In this document: positions 43,950 through 55,041 of the stretch, piece by piece
Layout: each line of letters opens with the position of its first letter
Numbering within the stretch: position 1 is the first letter of the stretch
Assembly (NCBI GenBank): GCA_024207135.1
Contig: CP042428.1
Location: forward strand, 3,968,001-4,032,000
Direction: 5' to 3'
Origin: Arthrobacter sp. C2
GTDB lineage: Bacteria > Actinomycetota > Actinomycetes > Actinomycetales > Micrococcaceae
DNA: 64,000 nucleotides
Translations under genes and position numbers: made by a program
The notes under the pieces: model-generated
Seen by the model: the letters and a program-made list of their open reading frames with translations, nothing else
Database searches by the model: none
Told to the model about the DNA's origin: nothing

Positions 43950-44966
43950 GTGAAACCCAAACGACAGTACCTCCTTGCTGCCGTGGTCTTGGTGGCCGTC
44001 CTGGTGGCAGCGGGCTTCGCGGTGAACTCTTTTCTGGGGTTCCAGGAACGAATCCAGGCCCCCGCGGTCGCGGTGCAGCAGAACCCGGAGGGCATCGCCG
44101 AGATCCCGCTGGAGGGTGCCGTGGTCTTCCGCGACACCCGAGCCACCGACGACTATGGCAAGGTCGCCTGGGCGCCGCTGGACAGCCCCAACGGGACGCG
44201 AACCGACACGGGGCTGTCCTGCGACCGGGTGTACCGCACCGGAGGGATGCTCTCGTGCCTCAGCGCCTTGCGCGGCATGAGCACCAGCTACGATTCGACC
44301 GTCTACAGCATCGGCGGACACCTGCTGGCCGAGAGAGCCCTGCCCGGGGAGCCCAGCCGCACCCGGGTCTCGCCCACCGGCATGGTCGGGGTGACCGCCT
44401 TCATCACCGGCGAATCCTATGACTTCGTCGGCTTCTCCACCGAGACCGTCATTGCCGTGCCCGGGGGAACCAACTACGGAAACCTCCAGGACTTCGACAT
44501 CCTCGTTGGCGGGACCAAGCTCACCGCCGAGGACCGGAACGTCTGGGGCGTGACCTTTGCCAAGGACGCCCAGACCTTCTATGCGACGGCGGCCTCGGGC
44601 AAGCAGACCTGGTTGGTGCAGGGCTCGCTACGGGACAAGACCCTGACCGCGATCGGAGAGAACGCCGAATGCCCCTCGATCTCACCGGATGGCAAGCGCA
44701 TTGCCTACAAGAAGCGCCGGGCGGATTCCGACCCGGCGCATTGGGACATCGCGGTGCTGGACATCGCCAAGAGGACCGAGACGCTCTACCCGCTCGAGTC
44801 GGGTTTTGACGACCAGCTTGAATGGCTGGATGCCGACACGCTGCTCTTTGGCCAGCCGCGGGAAGAGACGCCCGGGGATGCCGACATCTTTTCCCTGGAT
44901 CTGGTTCCCGGAGCCACCCCGAAGGTGTTCATTGAACATGCGTGGTCGCCCTCCATCCAGCGCTGA
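43950..44966 (+). CDS. membrane-anchored beta-propeller-like protein (TolB/WD40-like)
   Basis: 338 residues. An N-terminal anchor (YLLAAVVLVAVLVAAGFAV) is followed by an extracytoplasmic domain containing repeats of the TolB/PD40 type, most clearly CPSISPDGKRIAYKK near residue 245, then WDIAVLDIAKRTETLYPL and LEWLDADTLLFG. It is co-transcribed with the Ser/Pro-rich anchored protein just upstream. Such propellers bind partners or polysaccharides at the envelope; the target is unknown. Its last codons lie inside the terminator stem described at 44942. It is convergent with the giant secreted protein. Confidence 0.78.
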   Translation: MKPKRQYLLAAVVLVAVLVAAGFAVNSFLGFQERIQAPAVAVQQNPEGIAEIPLEGAVVFRDTRATDDYGKVAWAPLDSPNGTRTDTGLSCDRVYRTGGMLSCLSALRGMSTSYDSTVYSIGGHLLAERALPGEPSRTRVSPTGMVGVTAFITGESYDFVGFSTETVIAVPGGTNYGNLQDFDILVGGTKLTAEDRNVWGVTFAKDAQTFYATAASGKQTWLVQGSLRDKTLTAIGENAECPSISPDGKRIAYKKRRADSDPAHWDIAVLDIAKRTETLYPLESGFDDQLEWLDADTLLFGQPREETPGDADIFSLDLVPGATPKVFIEHAWSPSIQR

Positions 44967-44989
44967 GGAGCTGGAAGAAGGGCGACCAC
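44942..44989. terminator. bidirectional terminator overlapping the end of the propeller gene
   Basis: The stem gtggtcgccct (44942-44952) pairs with agggcgaccac (44979-44989), with a smaller ccag/ctgg stem inside. The left arm encodes the last amino acids of the plus-strand gene, whose stop is at 44964-44966. The gene ending at 45022 on the minus strand converges on it. Confidence 0.75.
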
Positions 44990-45021
44990 TTATCGGATGC
45001 CGCCGTAAGGGCCCCAAGCTC

Positions 45022-48000
45022 CTACGGCCGCGAGTAGATCAGGTCCACGAAGTAGTTGTTGCGCATCGTCGTGGTGGAGGCGGGCATGACGCCTCCCGAA
45101 CCGTAGCGGTACCTGCCGTTGCTGGTGTTGGCCGTGACGGTCCCGTCGGTAAACGTCTTGGAGAAGAACAGCGCCGTGGTGGAAACATGCCCCCGGGGTG
45201 CCAGGTAGGAGACCGTGTAGGTTCCGGCGGGCAGGGCCAGCGGCGTGGCGAAGGTGGCGCTTTGCCATCCGCGGCTGCTTTCACCCGTGAATGTCACCGT
45301 GCCGAGCCGTTGCCCGTTGTTGCTCCAGATGCTCCCGGTGTGGGTACCGGTGTTGGTGAGCTCCTTGAAGAACCGCACCCCGCGGGCCGTGATCGGGACC
45401 GTGGTGCTGAACCGCAGCCCGACCTCAACCGACCGGGTGTCCAGCGAGTCCGAGAGCAACGGAAGCGTGGAACCAAACAGGTTCACCTGGGTCGCTGTCG
45501 GTGACGGAGAAGGTGTCGGAGTCGGAGTCGGAGTCGGCGTCGGAGTTGGAGTCGGTGTCACAGTCTGCGTTGGGGTTGGAGTCGGAGTTGGGGTAGGCGT
45601 CGGTGTCGGAGTGGGAGTCACCGTCGGCGTCGGGGTCGGAGTTGGGCTTGGAACTGCGGCCCCGACCTCGCTGAACACCAGGTCCACGAAGTAGTTCGTG
45701 TCCCCGAAGGTGTTGGATGGGACGACATTTCCCACGCCATAGCCGTACAGCCCGTTGGTGCCTTCGGTGGTGAGTGGTCCAACCGTGCGTGGCTGGGCAA
45801 ACGCCCCGGAGGTATAGGCATAGCCGCCATTGGGGGCAAAGTAGGAGATGTAGAAGGCCTGGGATGCCTCGATGCGCACCGGGCTGCTGAATTGCACGGT
45901 CTGCCATCCGGAACTTGTCTCGTTGGTGAAGGTCGCCGAGGCCAGTCGCGTCCCGTTCTCGTTCCACACCGAACCGGTGTGGGTGCCGGTGTTCTGCGGG
46001 CCCTTGAAGAAACGTATGGCACTGACGTCGATGGCCTTGGATGCGCGCAGCTTCAGCCCCAGCTCGACCGATCCGCCGTCATGCGGATCGAGTTCCGCGG
46101 GGTACAGCGAACCGAGGAAGGTGGTGGCAGCGCCGTTGGCCTGGGCCGTGCTGAACGACCAGGTGGCATCCGGCATGGTTGCGCCGTTTGCCGCGGCCAC
46201 GTTGCGCAGCACGACCGTATACGTCGTCCCGGCAGCCAGCGGCTGCGTGGGTGTGAACGTGAGGGTCTTGCCGGCATTGGACGTCGTCACTGCACCGGCC
46301 ACGTTGCCTGCCGAGCTGCTCAGCGTGTAGACGTAGCCGGAGGCAGGGGCCTGGCTGAGCGAGCTGATCACCGCGGTTGCGGGATCGACGTCTGCGGCAC
46401 CGGGCATCGGGGATCGCGAGAGCAGCGTGATGTTCTGGGCCGCATCCTGGGTGTACACGACATCCACCAAGTAATCGGTGGTGGTCGACACGTCCGGGTA
46501 ACCGGAGGAATAGGCATAGGCGCCGGCCGCGGGATTGGTTCGCAGCGGGCCGAAGCTCTTGGCCTCCTGAAGCCCGGCCGGGGTTGCCGAGTAGGTTCCG
46601 GTGGACGTGTAGGCCACCATGTATTCGGTGTTGGCAGCCACCGAGACGGGGGTGGAGAATTGCGCTACCTGCCATCCGGAGGCGCTGTCCTCGGCGAACT
46701 GCACGCTGGCCAGCAGCGAGCCGTTGAGCGAGAAGAGCTTGCCGGTGTGCGGGCCGTTGTTGCCCGCGGCCTTGTAGTACTTCACCCCGGTGATTTTCCC
46801 GGCCTCGGTCGGGAAGAAGCGCATGCCCAGGGTCAATGTTTGCGCATCGTTGATCAGGCCCGTGCTGGGAGTGACCGAATCCTGGTAGAGGCTGCATGGG
46901 CAGTCCCCGGCCACCGCATCGGCCTTGACGCTGGTGAAGGTCCAGCTGGACCCTCCGGTGACCGGATTGCCGCCGGCGTCCTGTGCCGAGATCGTCGCGG
47001 TGTAGGTGGTGCCGTTGGCCAGGGCAGCCGAGGGTGTGAAGGTGGCCCGCCGCGTGGCGGCTACGTAGCTGGTGGAGCCCGGGACCGCGGTTCCCGCGGC
47101 GTTCTTCAACGTGATGGCCACGGAGCCGGAGGTGACGGCCTTGGACAAGGTCGCGGCGATCGGGGTGCCGAGGGCCACGCTCTTGGCGGTGTCGGTCGGG
47201 GTCTGGTCGTAGGCGCGCAACGCCGTGGTGTCCTGGGACTCGAAGAGGGCGTCCACGTAGTAGTTGCCCTGCTGGTAGCTGCTGGTGGGCATCGATCCGT
47301 TGGTGTCATAGACACCGGCCGGGTTGGCCCCGAATCCGCCGGCCACGCGCAGCGGGTCGGCGTTGATGCCCGTGTAGGCCCACGCGTAGTTCTCGGCCGC
47401 GTAGTGGCCGGCCGCGGTGGAGTACGAAACGATGTACTCGGTGCCCGCGTTGGCCTCGACCGGCGAGGAGAACTTGGCCGTTTGCCAGCCGGTGGCCGTC
47501 TCACCGGTGAACGTGACCGTGGCGAGCTTTTGGCCGGAGAGCGACCAGAGGGTTCCGGTGTGGGTGCCCGTGTTGGCTGAGCTCTTGTAGAAACGGACGC
47601 CGGTGACAAAACCGTCCGCGGACGGTGTGAAACGCAGGCCCAGTTCGAGTGCCGCCCCGTCCCCGGCATCCGGGGTCTTGGGCAGGGTCTCGCCAAAGAC
47701 GCTGTAGGGGCCGGTGACATTCAACGGCACGACCGTGGCGGTTTGCGGGTAGTTGGCGCTGTCGTCAATGCCGCGCACGAGCAACTGCTCGTCCTTGATG
47801 CCTTGCTGGACATAGCTGAACGTCCAGTTGGTGGTGCCCTGGGCCAGGTGCCAATGGGCCCCGCCGTCGGTGGAGAACTCCACGCCGGCAACGACCCCGC
47901 CGCCTGCATCCGCGGCCGTACCGGTCACCGTGTACTTCTTTCCGTTGACCGGGGACGCGGGCGGACCCGAAGTGATGTTCACCGACGGGGCGGTGGTGTC

Positions 48001-49665
48001 GGTGGACTTCGCGGCCGCGGCCAAGGTGCCCATCAATGTGGTGGGCTGGGCTCCCATGTCGGCCAGCAGGTTGACCTGGGCCTGTTGCATGATCGGGTCG
48101 GCCGGTGCGCCGTCCCCGTCGTGGGTCTGGTCCAGGCCCCAGGTCCATTGGATGGATCCTGCGGAGAAGACCAGGGCGCCGCTGGCCGCCTTGTACAGGC
48201 TCAGGTGGTGTGTTGTGGTCCCGGCCTCGACCACGCTGCCGAAGTCCTGCAGGTATTGCGGCACGTCCCCGGTCGTGGTGGATAGGAAGATCTGTCCGGC
48301 CGGCCTGAATCCGTTGTCCGGGGACTCATCCGATTCATAGCCCACTGTGTGCGGGGCCAATACCCGTTTGGTGCCGGAGGCCAGGGACGTTAGGGCGGTG
48401 TTTCGCCAGAGACGCGATTTGCCTTCCTGGCTGTTGACCGTCACGGCCAGGTCGCTGAAGTTCACGTAGTACATGGTTCCGGTCAAAGCGTTCTCGGGAA
48501 CGCCGGCGCCGTTGGCCGGGGAAGCGAAGCGCGGATCGCGGAACGTTCCGGTCCATTCGGCGCTCGGGTCGATCTTGGCGTTGGACCAGGTCTCCTTGTA
48601 GCTGACCAAGGTGCGGTAGGCGGTGCCATCGGTGGCCGAGGCCTCATAACGGGTGCGCCAGTAGGCTTCGTTGCCCGAGAGGAATTGCAGGTTCACGCCG
48701 GCGTCGCGTGCTTTTTGGAAATTCTCCCACTGCTTGCCGGACCAATACTCGTCATGGCCCACGGAGAGTGCGACCTTGTGGTTGGTCAGCAGGTTGCCGC
48801 GGCGGTCGGTGTCGACCCCGCTGAAGTAGCTCACGTCGTAACCGTTACGCTCCAGGAAACGCACCATGGGGTACTCGTTGCCGAAGTAGAAGTCTCGCTC
48901 CTGGACGCCGTCCCGCGTGGTGACCGGGCGGTTGTAGCTGATCTTGTAGGCGCGACCGTTCGCCGCGCCCTGGTAGAAGTCGGAGCCGCCGTAGGTGTTG
49001 TATGCCTGCCAGGTCGGGTCCGAAGTCTGGAACAGGATGTCCGAGTGGCTCGAGTCGTCACGGACAATGAAGGTGATGTGGCTTGAACCATCCACATCGG
49101 CCCGGTGGAGCTTGGCCACATAGACACCGGAAACGGCGTCGGCCGGAACATTCCAACCGGCCGAAACCGCCCAGTTGCCGCAGTCCACCAGTTCGGTGGC
49201 CACGTCGTTGCGGCAGGCTGGCTGGTTCTGCGGTAGCGAGGCGCTCGGGGTCACCGAAGCGATCTTGCGTGCGCCCAGACCCTGGTACCAGCCGGTGCGA
49301 TAGATATCGATGGTGTAGGCGCTGGCGTTGGTGTCGATCTTGAAATTTATGCGCGAGCCCACATTGACGCTGATGTCGGTCGAGAATCCCTGGATGTTGG
49401 CATCCCCGGCACCATCGATGTCCCAGATTGCCGGATCGGTTCCCGGCTTCGAATTCTCGCAGACAATCTTGTTGGCCCCGGGCGCGCAGGGATCTGCCGC
49501 CACCGTGCTGGGAGCCGTGAGAGTGACTGCGACCATGGCCAGTGCACTGGCCAGGGCGAGGTATCGTCGTGATTTTCGGGCTTGGGGCGGTGTACTGCCC
49601 TGTGGATGGTTCGGAGCCGCAAAGATGCGACGGATGGGCCGAAAAAATCCAATTGACGATGCCAT
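45022..49665 (-). CDS. giant secreted multidomain protein with DUF4082 repeats
   Basis: About 1547 residues with a signal peptide (basic start, then [25 protein letters not shown]). Residues about 60-540 resemble the N,N-dimethylformamidase large-subunit-like domain ([30 protein letters not shown]). An Ig-like unit follows (about 555-645), then four copies of a DUF4082-type beta domain (about 655-805, 922-1073, 1185-1335 and 1398-1547), each with THTG, W and GWQ landmarks. Two bacterial Ig-like domains lie between the first three, and a Thr-Pro linker precedes the last. ATG 49665 is preferred over two upstream ATGs. No cell-wall anchor is visible. It probably acts on or binds carbohydrate outside the cell; function is unproven. 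Confidence 0.85.
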   Translation of the reverse strand: MASSIGFFRPIRRIFAAPNHPQGSTPPQARKSRRYLALASALAMVAVTLTAPSTVAADPCAPGANKIVCENSKPGTDPAIWDIDGAGDANIQGFSTDISVNVGSRINFKIDTNASAYTIDIYRTGWYQGLGARKIASVTPSASLPQNQPACRNDVATELVDCGNWAVSAGWNVPADAVSGVYVAKLHRADVDGSSHITFIVRDDSSHSDILFQTSDPTWQAYNTYGGSDFYQGAANGRAYKISYNRPVTTRDGVQERDFYFGNEYPMVRFLERNGYDVSYFSGVDTDRRGNLLTNHKVALSVGHDEYWSGKQWENFQKARDAGVNLQFLSGNEAYWRTRYEASATDGTAYRTLVSYKETWSNAKIDPSAEWTGTFRDPRFASPANGAGVPENALTGTMYYVNFSDLAVTVNSQEGKSRLWRNTALTSLASGTKRVLAPHTVGYESDESPDNGFRPAGQIFLSTTTGDVPQYLQDFGSVVEAGTTTHHLSLYKAASGALVFSAGSIQWTWGLDQTHDGDGAPADPIMQQAQVNLLADMGAQPTTLMGTLAAAAKSTDTTAPSVNITSGPPASPVNGKKYTVTGTAADAGGGVVAGVEFSTDGGAHWHLAQGTTNWTFSYVQQGIKDEQLLVRGIDDSANYPQTATVVPLNVTGPYSVFGETLPKTPDAGDGAALELGLRFTPSADGFVTGVRFYKSSANTGTHTGTLWSLSGQKLATVTFTGETATGWQTAKFSSPVEANAGTEYIVSYSTAAGHYAAENYAWAYTGINADPLRVAGGFGANPAGVYDTNGSMPTSSYQQGNYYVDALFESQDTTALRAYDQTPTDTAKSVALGTPIAATLSKAVTSGSVAITLKNAAGTAVPGSTSYVAATRRATFTPSAALANGTTYTATISAQDAGGNPVTGGSSWTFTSVKADAVAGDCPCSLYQDSVTPSTGLINDAQTLTLGMRFFPTEAGKITGVKYYKAAGNNGPHTGKLFSLNGSLLASVQFAEDSASGWQVAQFSTPVSVAANTEYMVAYTSTGTYSATPAGLQEAKSFGPLRTNPAAGAYAYSSGYPDVSTTTDYLVDVVYTQDAAQNITLLSRSPMPGAADVDPATAVISSLSQAPASGYVYTLSSSAGNVAGAVTTSNAGKTLTFTPTQPLAAGTTYTVVLRNVAAANGATMPDATWSFSTAQANGAATTFLGSLYPAELDPHDGGSVELGLKLRASKAIDVSAIRFFKGPQNTGTHTGSVWNENGTRLASATFTNETSSGWQTVQFSSPVRIEASQAFYISYFAPNGGYAYTSGAFAQPRTVGPLTTEGTNGLYGYGVGNVVPSNTFGDTNYFVDLVFSEVGAAVPSPTPTPTPTVTPTPTPTPTPTPTPTPTQTVTPTPTPTPTPTPTPTPSPSPTATQVNLFGSTLPLLSDSLDTRSVEVGLRFSTTVPITARGVRFFKELTNTGTHTGSIWSNNGQRLGTVTFTGESSRGWQSATFATPLALPAGTYTVSYLAPRGHVSTTALFFSKTFTDGTVTANTSNGRYRYGSGGVMPASTTTMRNNYFVDLIYSRP
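45495..45655 (-). repeat. hexanucleotide repeat encoding a Thr-Pro linker
   Basis: Runs of ggagtc/ggcgtc-type hexamers on the plus strand encode about 50 residues of alternating Pro and Thr with a few Val, Gln and Ser. Unit length six keeps the frame, so copy number can vary without breaking the protein. Confidence 0.9.
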
Positions 49666-49821
49666 CTTCTTTACCCCAAGAATTATGCGCATGCGGTCTT
49701 GCCGCATTACGTCCCCAGTCTCACGTATCTGGCTTGAGTGTAGGAGTTTGCCGATTAAGCTAACAAGCGTAATTCATACTCGGATTCGATCCTGCCCCTG
49801 CGTGTTTGAGAGAATAAGAGC

Positions 49822-50346
49822 ATGGAACCCCTTGGTAGCAGCTCGGCCCCGGCACAGGGCAAAAAAATCACCATCAATGCCTCAACCCTCTCGTTGGCCG
49901 TCATGGTCACGATCTTCCTGGTGGCAGTCGTCTTTGCGGCCAACCAGAACGATGTCATTGGCTGGATCGTCGTGGTGATCTCGCTCGGTTGGCTGTTGCT
50001 GTCGGCATTCCTGGTCTTCGGGCTCAAGCGCGGCGCGGCCAAGATGACCAGCCAGCTCAAGGCCGCCACCGCGGCCGCGGCGGCACGCAACCAGCCGAGC
50101 CCCTCCGCCGGCGCCGTGGTCATGGACGAGGCCACCCGGAACCGCGACCTGAAGCTTGACCATTCCTTCAAGATCATCCAGGTGCAGGTCGGTGTCGTGA
50201 ACGAGTACCGTCCCCAGTCCGGCGAGGACGCCAAGGGCATGGTTGATCGCGCCCTGGAAACCATCGAAATCACGGCCTCCAACGCCCGCGACATGATGAA
50301 GCCCTCCGGCCGCGGGGAGCCCATGACCGGCGAGGTCATCGACTAG
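49822..50346 (+). CDS. hypothetical membrane protein, two TM segments
   Basis: 174 residues. Two adjacent hydrophobic segments (LSLAVMVTIFLVAVVFAA and DVIGWIVVVISLGWLLLSAFLVFGL) occupy residues 22-67. A cytoplasmic, Ala-rich, charged tail of about 105 residues follows, with LDHSFKIIQVQVGVVNEY and a helical AKGMVDRALETIEITASNARDMM. The layout recalls small LapA-like or stress-related membrane proteins, but no family can be named. The ATG at 49822 follows an AT-rich stretch that holds the promoter. It stands alone between the giant protein and the xth-trpS block. Confidence 0.7.
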   Translation: MEPLGSSSAPAQGKKITINASTLSLAVMVTIFLVAVVFAANQNDVIGWIVVVISLGWLLLSAFLVFGLKRGAAKMTSQLKAATAAAAARNQPSPSAGAVVMDEATRNRDLKLDHSFKIIQVQVGVVNEYRPQSGEDAKGMVDRALETIEITASNARDMMKPSGRGEPMTGEVID

Positions 50347-50376
50347 CTTTTCCCTGGCGCCCGCGGCAGGGCGACA

Positions 50377-50394
50377 CCCCCGGCGGTGCCGGGG
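50377..50394 (+). terminator. short GC hairpin after the small membrane gene
   Basis: cccccggc/gccgggg with a three-base loop, about 30 bases after the stop at 50346. No U-tract; moderate support. Confidence 0.45.
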
Positions 50395-50420
50395 CGATCC
50401 CTTGAACAAATATCGATAAG

Positions 50421-52329
<1,909 letters not shown>

Positions 52330-52331
52330 CA

Positions 52332-52889
52332 ATGGCTGCCGAAGCGGGGGAGAGGGCCGAAAGTGGCGTCGCGCAAGCGACGGCACTGGGGGTCGTCATC
52401 CAGGTCCCTTCCCCGCTTGAGGCCTCGCTGCGCGGATGGCGCCGGCGCTACGGCGGGGAAGCGGCCGCGGCCGTGGCCCCGCACATCACCCTGGTCTCCG
52501 GCTCCACCACCAACTGGAAAACCGCCGTGGAACACGTGCGCACGGTCGCCGCCCGGTGCCCCGCCTTCAAGGTTTCCCTGCGCGGCACCGGCACCTTCCG
52601 GCCCATCTCCCCGGTCGTGTTCCTGAACGTGCTCGAGGGGGCCGAGGCCTGCGGGCAACTGCACGACGCACTGGTCGCCGGTCCGCTGCTGCACGAGCTG
52701 AGCTACGGCTACCACCCGCACCTGACCATCGCGCACGAGGTCGACGACGACGCCATGGACCTGGCCCAGGAAGAACTCAAGGGCGAGTCCATGGAATTCA
52801 TGGTTCACAGCATCGGCCTATTTGGCGTTGACGACACCGGGGCTTGGTCGCTGCGCGAGGAGCTGGGACTTGGCGGGCCGACGGGCTGA
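52332..52889 (+). CDS. 2H phosphoesterase / 2'-5' RNA ligase-like protein
   Basis: 185 residues with the two HxT motifs that define the 2H superfamily: PHITLVSG near residue 50 and PHLTIAHE near residue 128. These enzymes open 2',3'-cyclic phosphates or join 2'-5' RNA ends in tRNA. It starts two bases after trpS, so a role around tRNA is plausible but not shown. The ATG at 52332 is the only start consistent with the fold. It overlaps the YihY-like gene by about 20 bases if that gene begins at 52870. Confidence 0.88.
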   Translation: MAAEAGERAESGVAQATALGVVIQVPSPLEASLRGWRRRYGGEAAAAVAPHITLVSGSTTNWKTAVEHVRTVAARCPAFKVSLRGTGTFRPISPVVFLNVLEGAEACGQLHDALVAGPLLHELSYGYHPHLTIAHEVDDDAMDLAQEELKGESMEFMVHSIGLFGVDDTGAWSLREELGLGGPTG

Positions 52890-54024
52890 GATCGGTCGCG
52901 TGCCGGCCTGGGACGCCACCGACGACGTCGAGCCTGCCGACCCCGGACCCGCCGGCTACGATCCCGTGGCCGAGGAACGCGGAACCCGCGCGCCCGGAGT
53001 GGTGGCCCGCCGCTTTGTCGGCGCACCCGTCAATGCCCCGCCCTCGCCGCTGGATCCGCGCGCGCTGCGTGCCCATATCCGGCTGAAGGCCCAGGAACTC
53101 TACGTGGCGCGTGCCACCGGCACGCCCTGGCTGCGCTTCAAGGCCTTCTGCATCCTGCTCACCGCCATGTTCTACAGCAACTACCCCATGCGGGTGTGGA
53201 ACCTGTATGTGCGGCGCCGCGGCCCGCTGCTGGCCGCCGGCGGCGCCTACCGGATGTTCTTCTCCATCGCCGCGATGCTCGTGGCCGGTTTCACCCTGCT
53301 GAGCCTGTTTGCCTCCGACAACCCGGTGCTGCGCGACGGGGTGATCGACATGGTCGCCGCCACCACCCCGGGGCTTATCGACACCGGGCACGGGGGACTG
53401 GCCACGCCGGACCAGCTGTTGGGTTTCCACAGCTACGGACTGACCCTGGCCATCTCCTTGGTAGCACTGGTCTTCACCGCGCTGGGCTGGCTGGCCGGGC
53501 TGCGCGAGGGCATCCGCACGATCCTGGGCCTGAAGCGGGACCGGTCCAACCCGGTGCTCTCCAAGCTGCGCGACGCGCTGCTGCTGGTCGTGCTGGCCAT
53601 AGCCCTGGTCGCCTCCAGCGCCTTGGCCATTGCCTCATCCTCCATGATCGAGACCGTGGCCGGGGTGCTGAACCTCAATGGCTGGTGGACCAATGCGCTG
53701 ACCCGGGTGGGCTTTGTCGTGGCCATGTTCGCCCTGGACTGCGCCACGGCCTGGGTGCTGCTGCGCGTGGCCTCGCGGGCCAAGATCATTGACGGGGGAT
53801 TGCGGGCCGGCGTGCTGCTGGCAGGGGCCGGAGCGACGATCCTGCGCTTCCTCTCGGCCATGCTGTTGGCCTCGCTGACCAACAACGCGCTGCTGGCGCC
53901 CTTCGCGGTGATCCTGGGACTGTTCCTCTGGTTCAACCTCCTCAGCAACGTGTACCTGCTGGCGGCGTCCATCGTCGCGGTGCGCTCCGCGGACATCCAG
54001 CGGATGCTGGCCAGAACCGCCTGA
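52870..54024 (+). CDS. YihY/BrkB-family membrane protein
   Basis: About 384 residues with roughly six membrane spans in the YihY/BrkB pattern: an amphipathic lead (AFCILLTAMFYSNYPMRVWNLYVRR), FFSIAAMLVAGFTLLSLF, LAISLVALVFTALGWLAGLREGI and several C-terminal spans including FAVILGLFLWFNLLSNVYLLAASIV. An Ala/Pro/Asp-rich cytoplasmic lead of about 70 residues precedes them. The start is doubtful: TTG 52870 has GAGGAG nine bases upstream, while GTG 52900 lies just after the previous stop. The function of this widespread family is unknown; it is not ribonuclease BN. Confidence 0.82.
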   Translation: MAGRRAEIGRVPAWDATDDVEPADPGPAGYDPVAEERGTRAPGVVARRFVGAPVNAPPSPLDPRALRAHIRLKAQELYVARATGTPWLRFKAFCILLTAMFYSNYPMRVWNLYVRRRGPLLAAGGAYRMFFSIAAMLVAGFTLLSLFASDNPVLRDGVIDMVAATTPGLIDTGHGGLATPDQLLGFHSYGLTLAISLVALVFTALGWLAGLREGIRTILGLKRDRSNPVLSKLRDALLLVVLAIALVASSALAIASSSMIETVAGVLNLNGWWTNALTRVGFVVAMFALDCATAWVLLRVASRAKIIDGGLRAGVLLAGAGATILRFLSAMLLASLTNNALLAPFAVILGLFLWFNLLSNVYLLAASIVAVRSADIQRMLARTA

Positions 54025-54206
54025 CGCGCGACGCTCCACCACCTGGGCCGAAAGGCGCCCGCGTTCCCTGCGGACCGCGTGGATGGCTTCCTCGGCCAGC
54101 CCAACCAAGCCCATCCCGTGCTTCCTTGATCCTTGGCCCCATCCCCAACCCTCTTGGAAGCGGGCCACCGGAAGCTGCCAGGCCGCAAAGAGGCCCTTAA
54201 AGCACT

Positions 54207-54240
54207 GTGGTCCGGCTTCCCCGAAGGGAAACCGGACCAC
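54207..54240. terminator. bidirectional terminator between YihY-like gene and sdhB
   Basis: gtggtccggcttcccc pairs with gggaaaccggaccac (15-base-pair stem, one mismatch) around a three-to-four-base loop, 18 bases after the sdhB stop and well after the plus-strand gene. The 180 bases before it hold no gene. Confidence 0.82.
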
Positions 54241-54258
54241 AACAGGTCTAGCTGGAAA

Positions 54259-55041
54259 CTAGATGGAGCGGGCCAGGATGGCCTGCTTGACCTCGGCGAT
54301 GGCCTTGGTCACTTGGATGCCACGCGGGCATGCTTCGGTGCAGTTGAAGGTGGTGCGGCAGCGCCACACGCCTTCCTTGTCGTTCAGGACCTCGAGGCGC
54401 ATGTCCCCTGCATCGTCGCGCGAGTCGAAGATGAAGCGGTGTGCGTTCACGATGGCCGCCGGGCCGAAGTACTGGCCATCGGTCCAGAAGACCGGGCAGG
54501 AAGAGGTGCACGCGGCGCAGAGGATGCACTTGGTGGTGTCCTCGAACTTGGCGTGGTCCTCTGCCGACTGGTAGCGCTCCGCAGCGGGCTCGTGGCCCTT
54601 GTTGATGAGGAACGGCATGATCTCGCGGTAGGACTGGAAGAACGGTTCCATGTCGACGATGAGGTCCTTTTCAAGGGGCAGGCCCTTGATGGCTTCAACG
54701 GTGATCGGCTTGGAGTGGTCCAGGTCCTTGAGCAGGGTCTTGCAGGCCAGGCGGTTGCGGCCGTTGATGCGCATGGCATCGGAGCCGCACACGCCGTGGG
54801 CGCAGGAACGGCGGAAGGAAAGCGAACCGTCGTGGTCCCACTTGACCTTGTGCAGGGCGTCCAGCACGCGGTCGGTGCCGTACATGGTCAACTCAAAGTC
54901 TTCCCAGTAGGCGTCCGCGGTGGTCTCCGGCAGGTACCGGCGAACGCGCAAGGTGATGTTGAACTGCGGAATTTCTCCGCCGCCGCCAACACCTGGCTTC
55001 AGCTCAATCTTCGATGCTGGTTCCGGAAGTTCCGTGCTCAT
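54259..55041 (-). CDS. sdhB: succinate dehydrogenase iron-sulfur subunit
   Basis: 260 residues. The N-terminal 2Fe-2S domain has SFRRSCAHGVCGSDAMRINGRNRLAC. The C-terminal 4Fe-4S and 3Fe-4S cysteines lie in CILCAACTSSCPVFW and RCRTTFNCTEACPRGI. It passes electrons from SdhA flavin to the membrane heme/quinone subunits of complex II. Its ATG overlaps the sdhA stop by one base (TAATG). It is the last gene of the sdhCDAB operon, with a strong terminator behind it. Confidence 0.97.
   Translation of the reverse strand: MSTELPEPASKIELKPGVGGGGEIPQFNITLRVRRYLPETTADAYWEDFELTMYGTDRVLDALHKVKWDHDGSLSFRRSCAHGVCGSDAMRINGRNRLACKTLLKDLDHSKPITVEAIKGLPLEKDLIVDMEPFFQSYREIMPFLINKGHEPAAERYQSAEDHAKFEDTTKCILCAACTSSCPVFWTDGQYFGPAAIVNAHRFIFDSRDDAGDMRLEVLNDKEGVWRCRTTFNCTEACPRGIQVTKAIAEVKQAILARSI

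Noticed and set aside
45495-45655. Repeat tract considered as a CRISPR array
   Set aside because: Units are six bases, without spacers, and encode a Thr-Pro linker in a long open frame.
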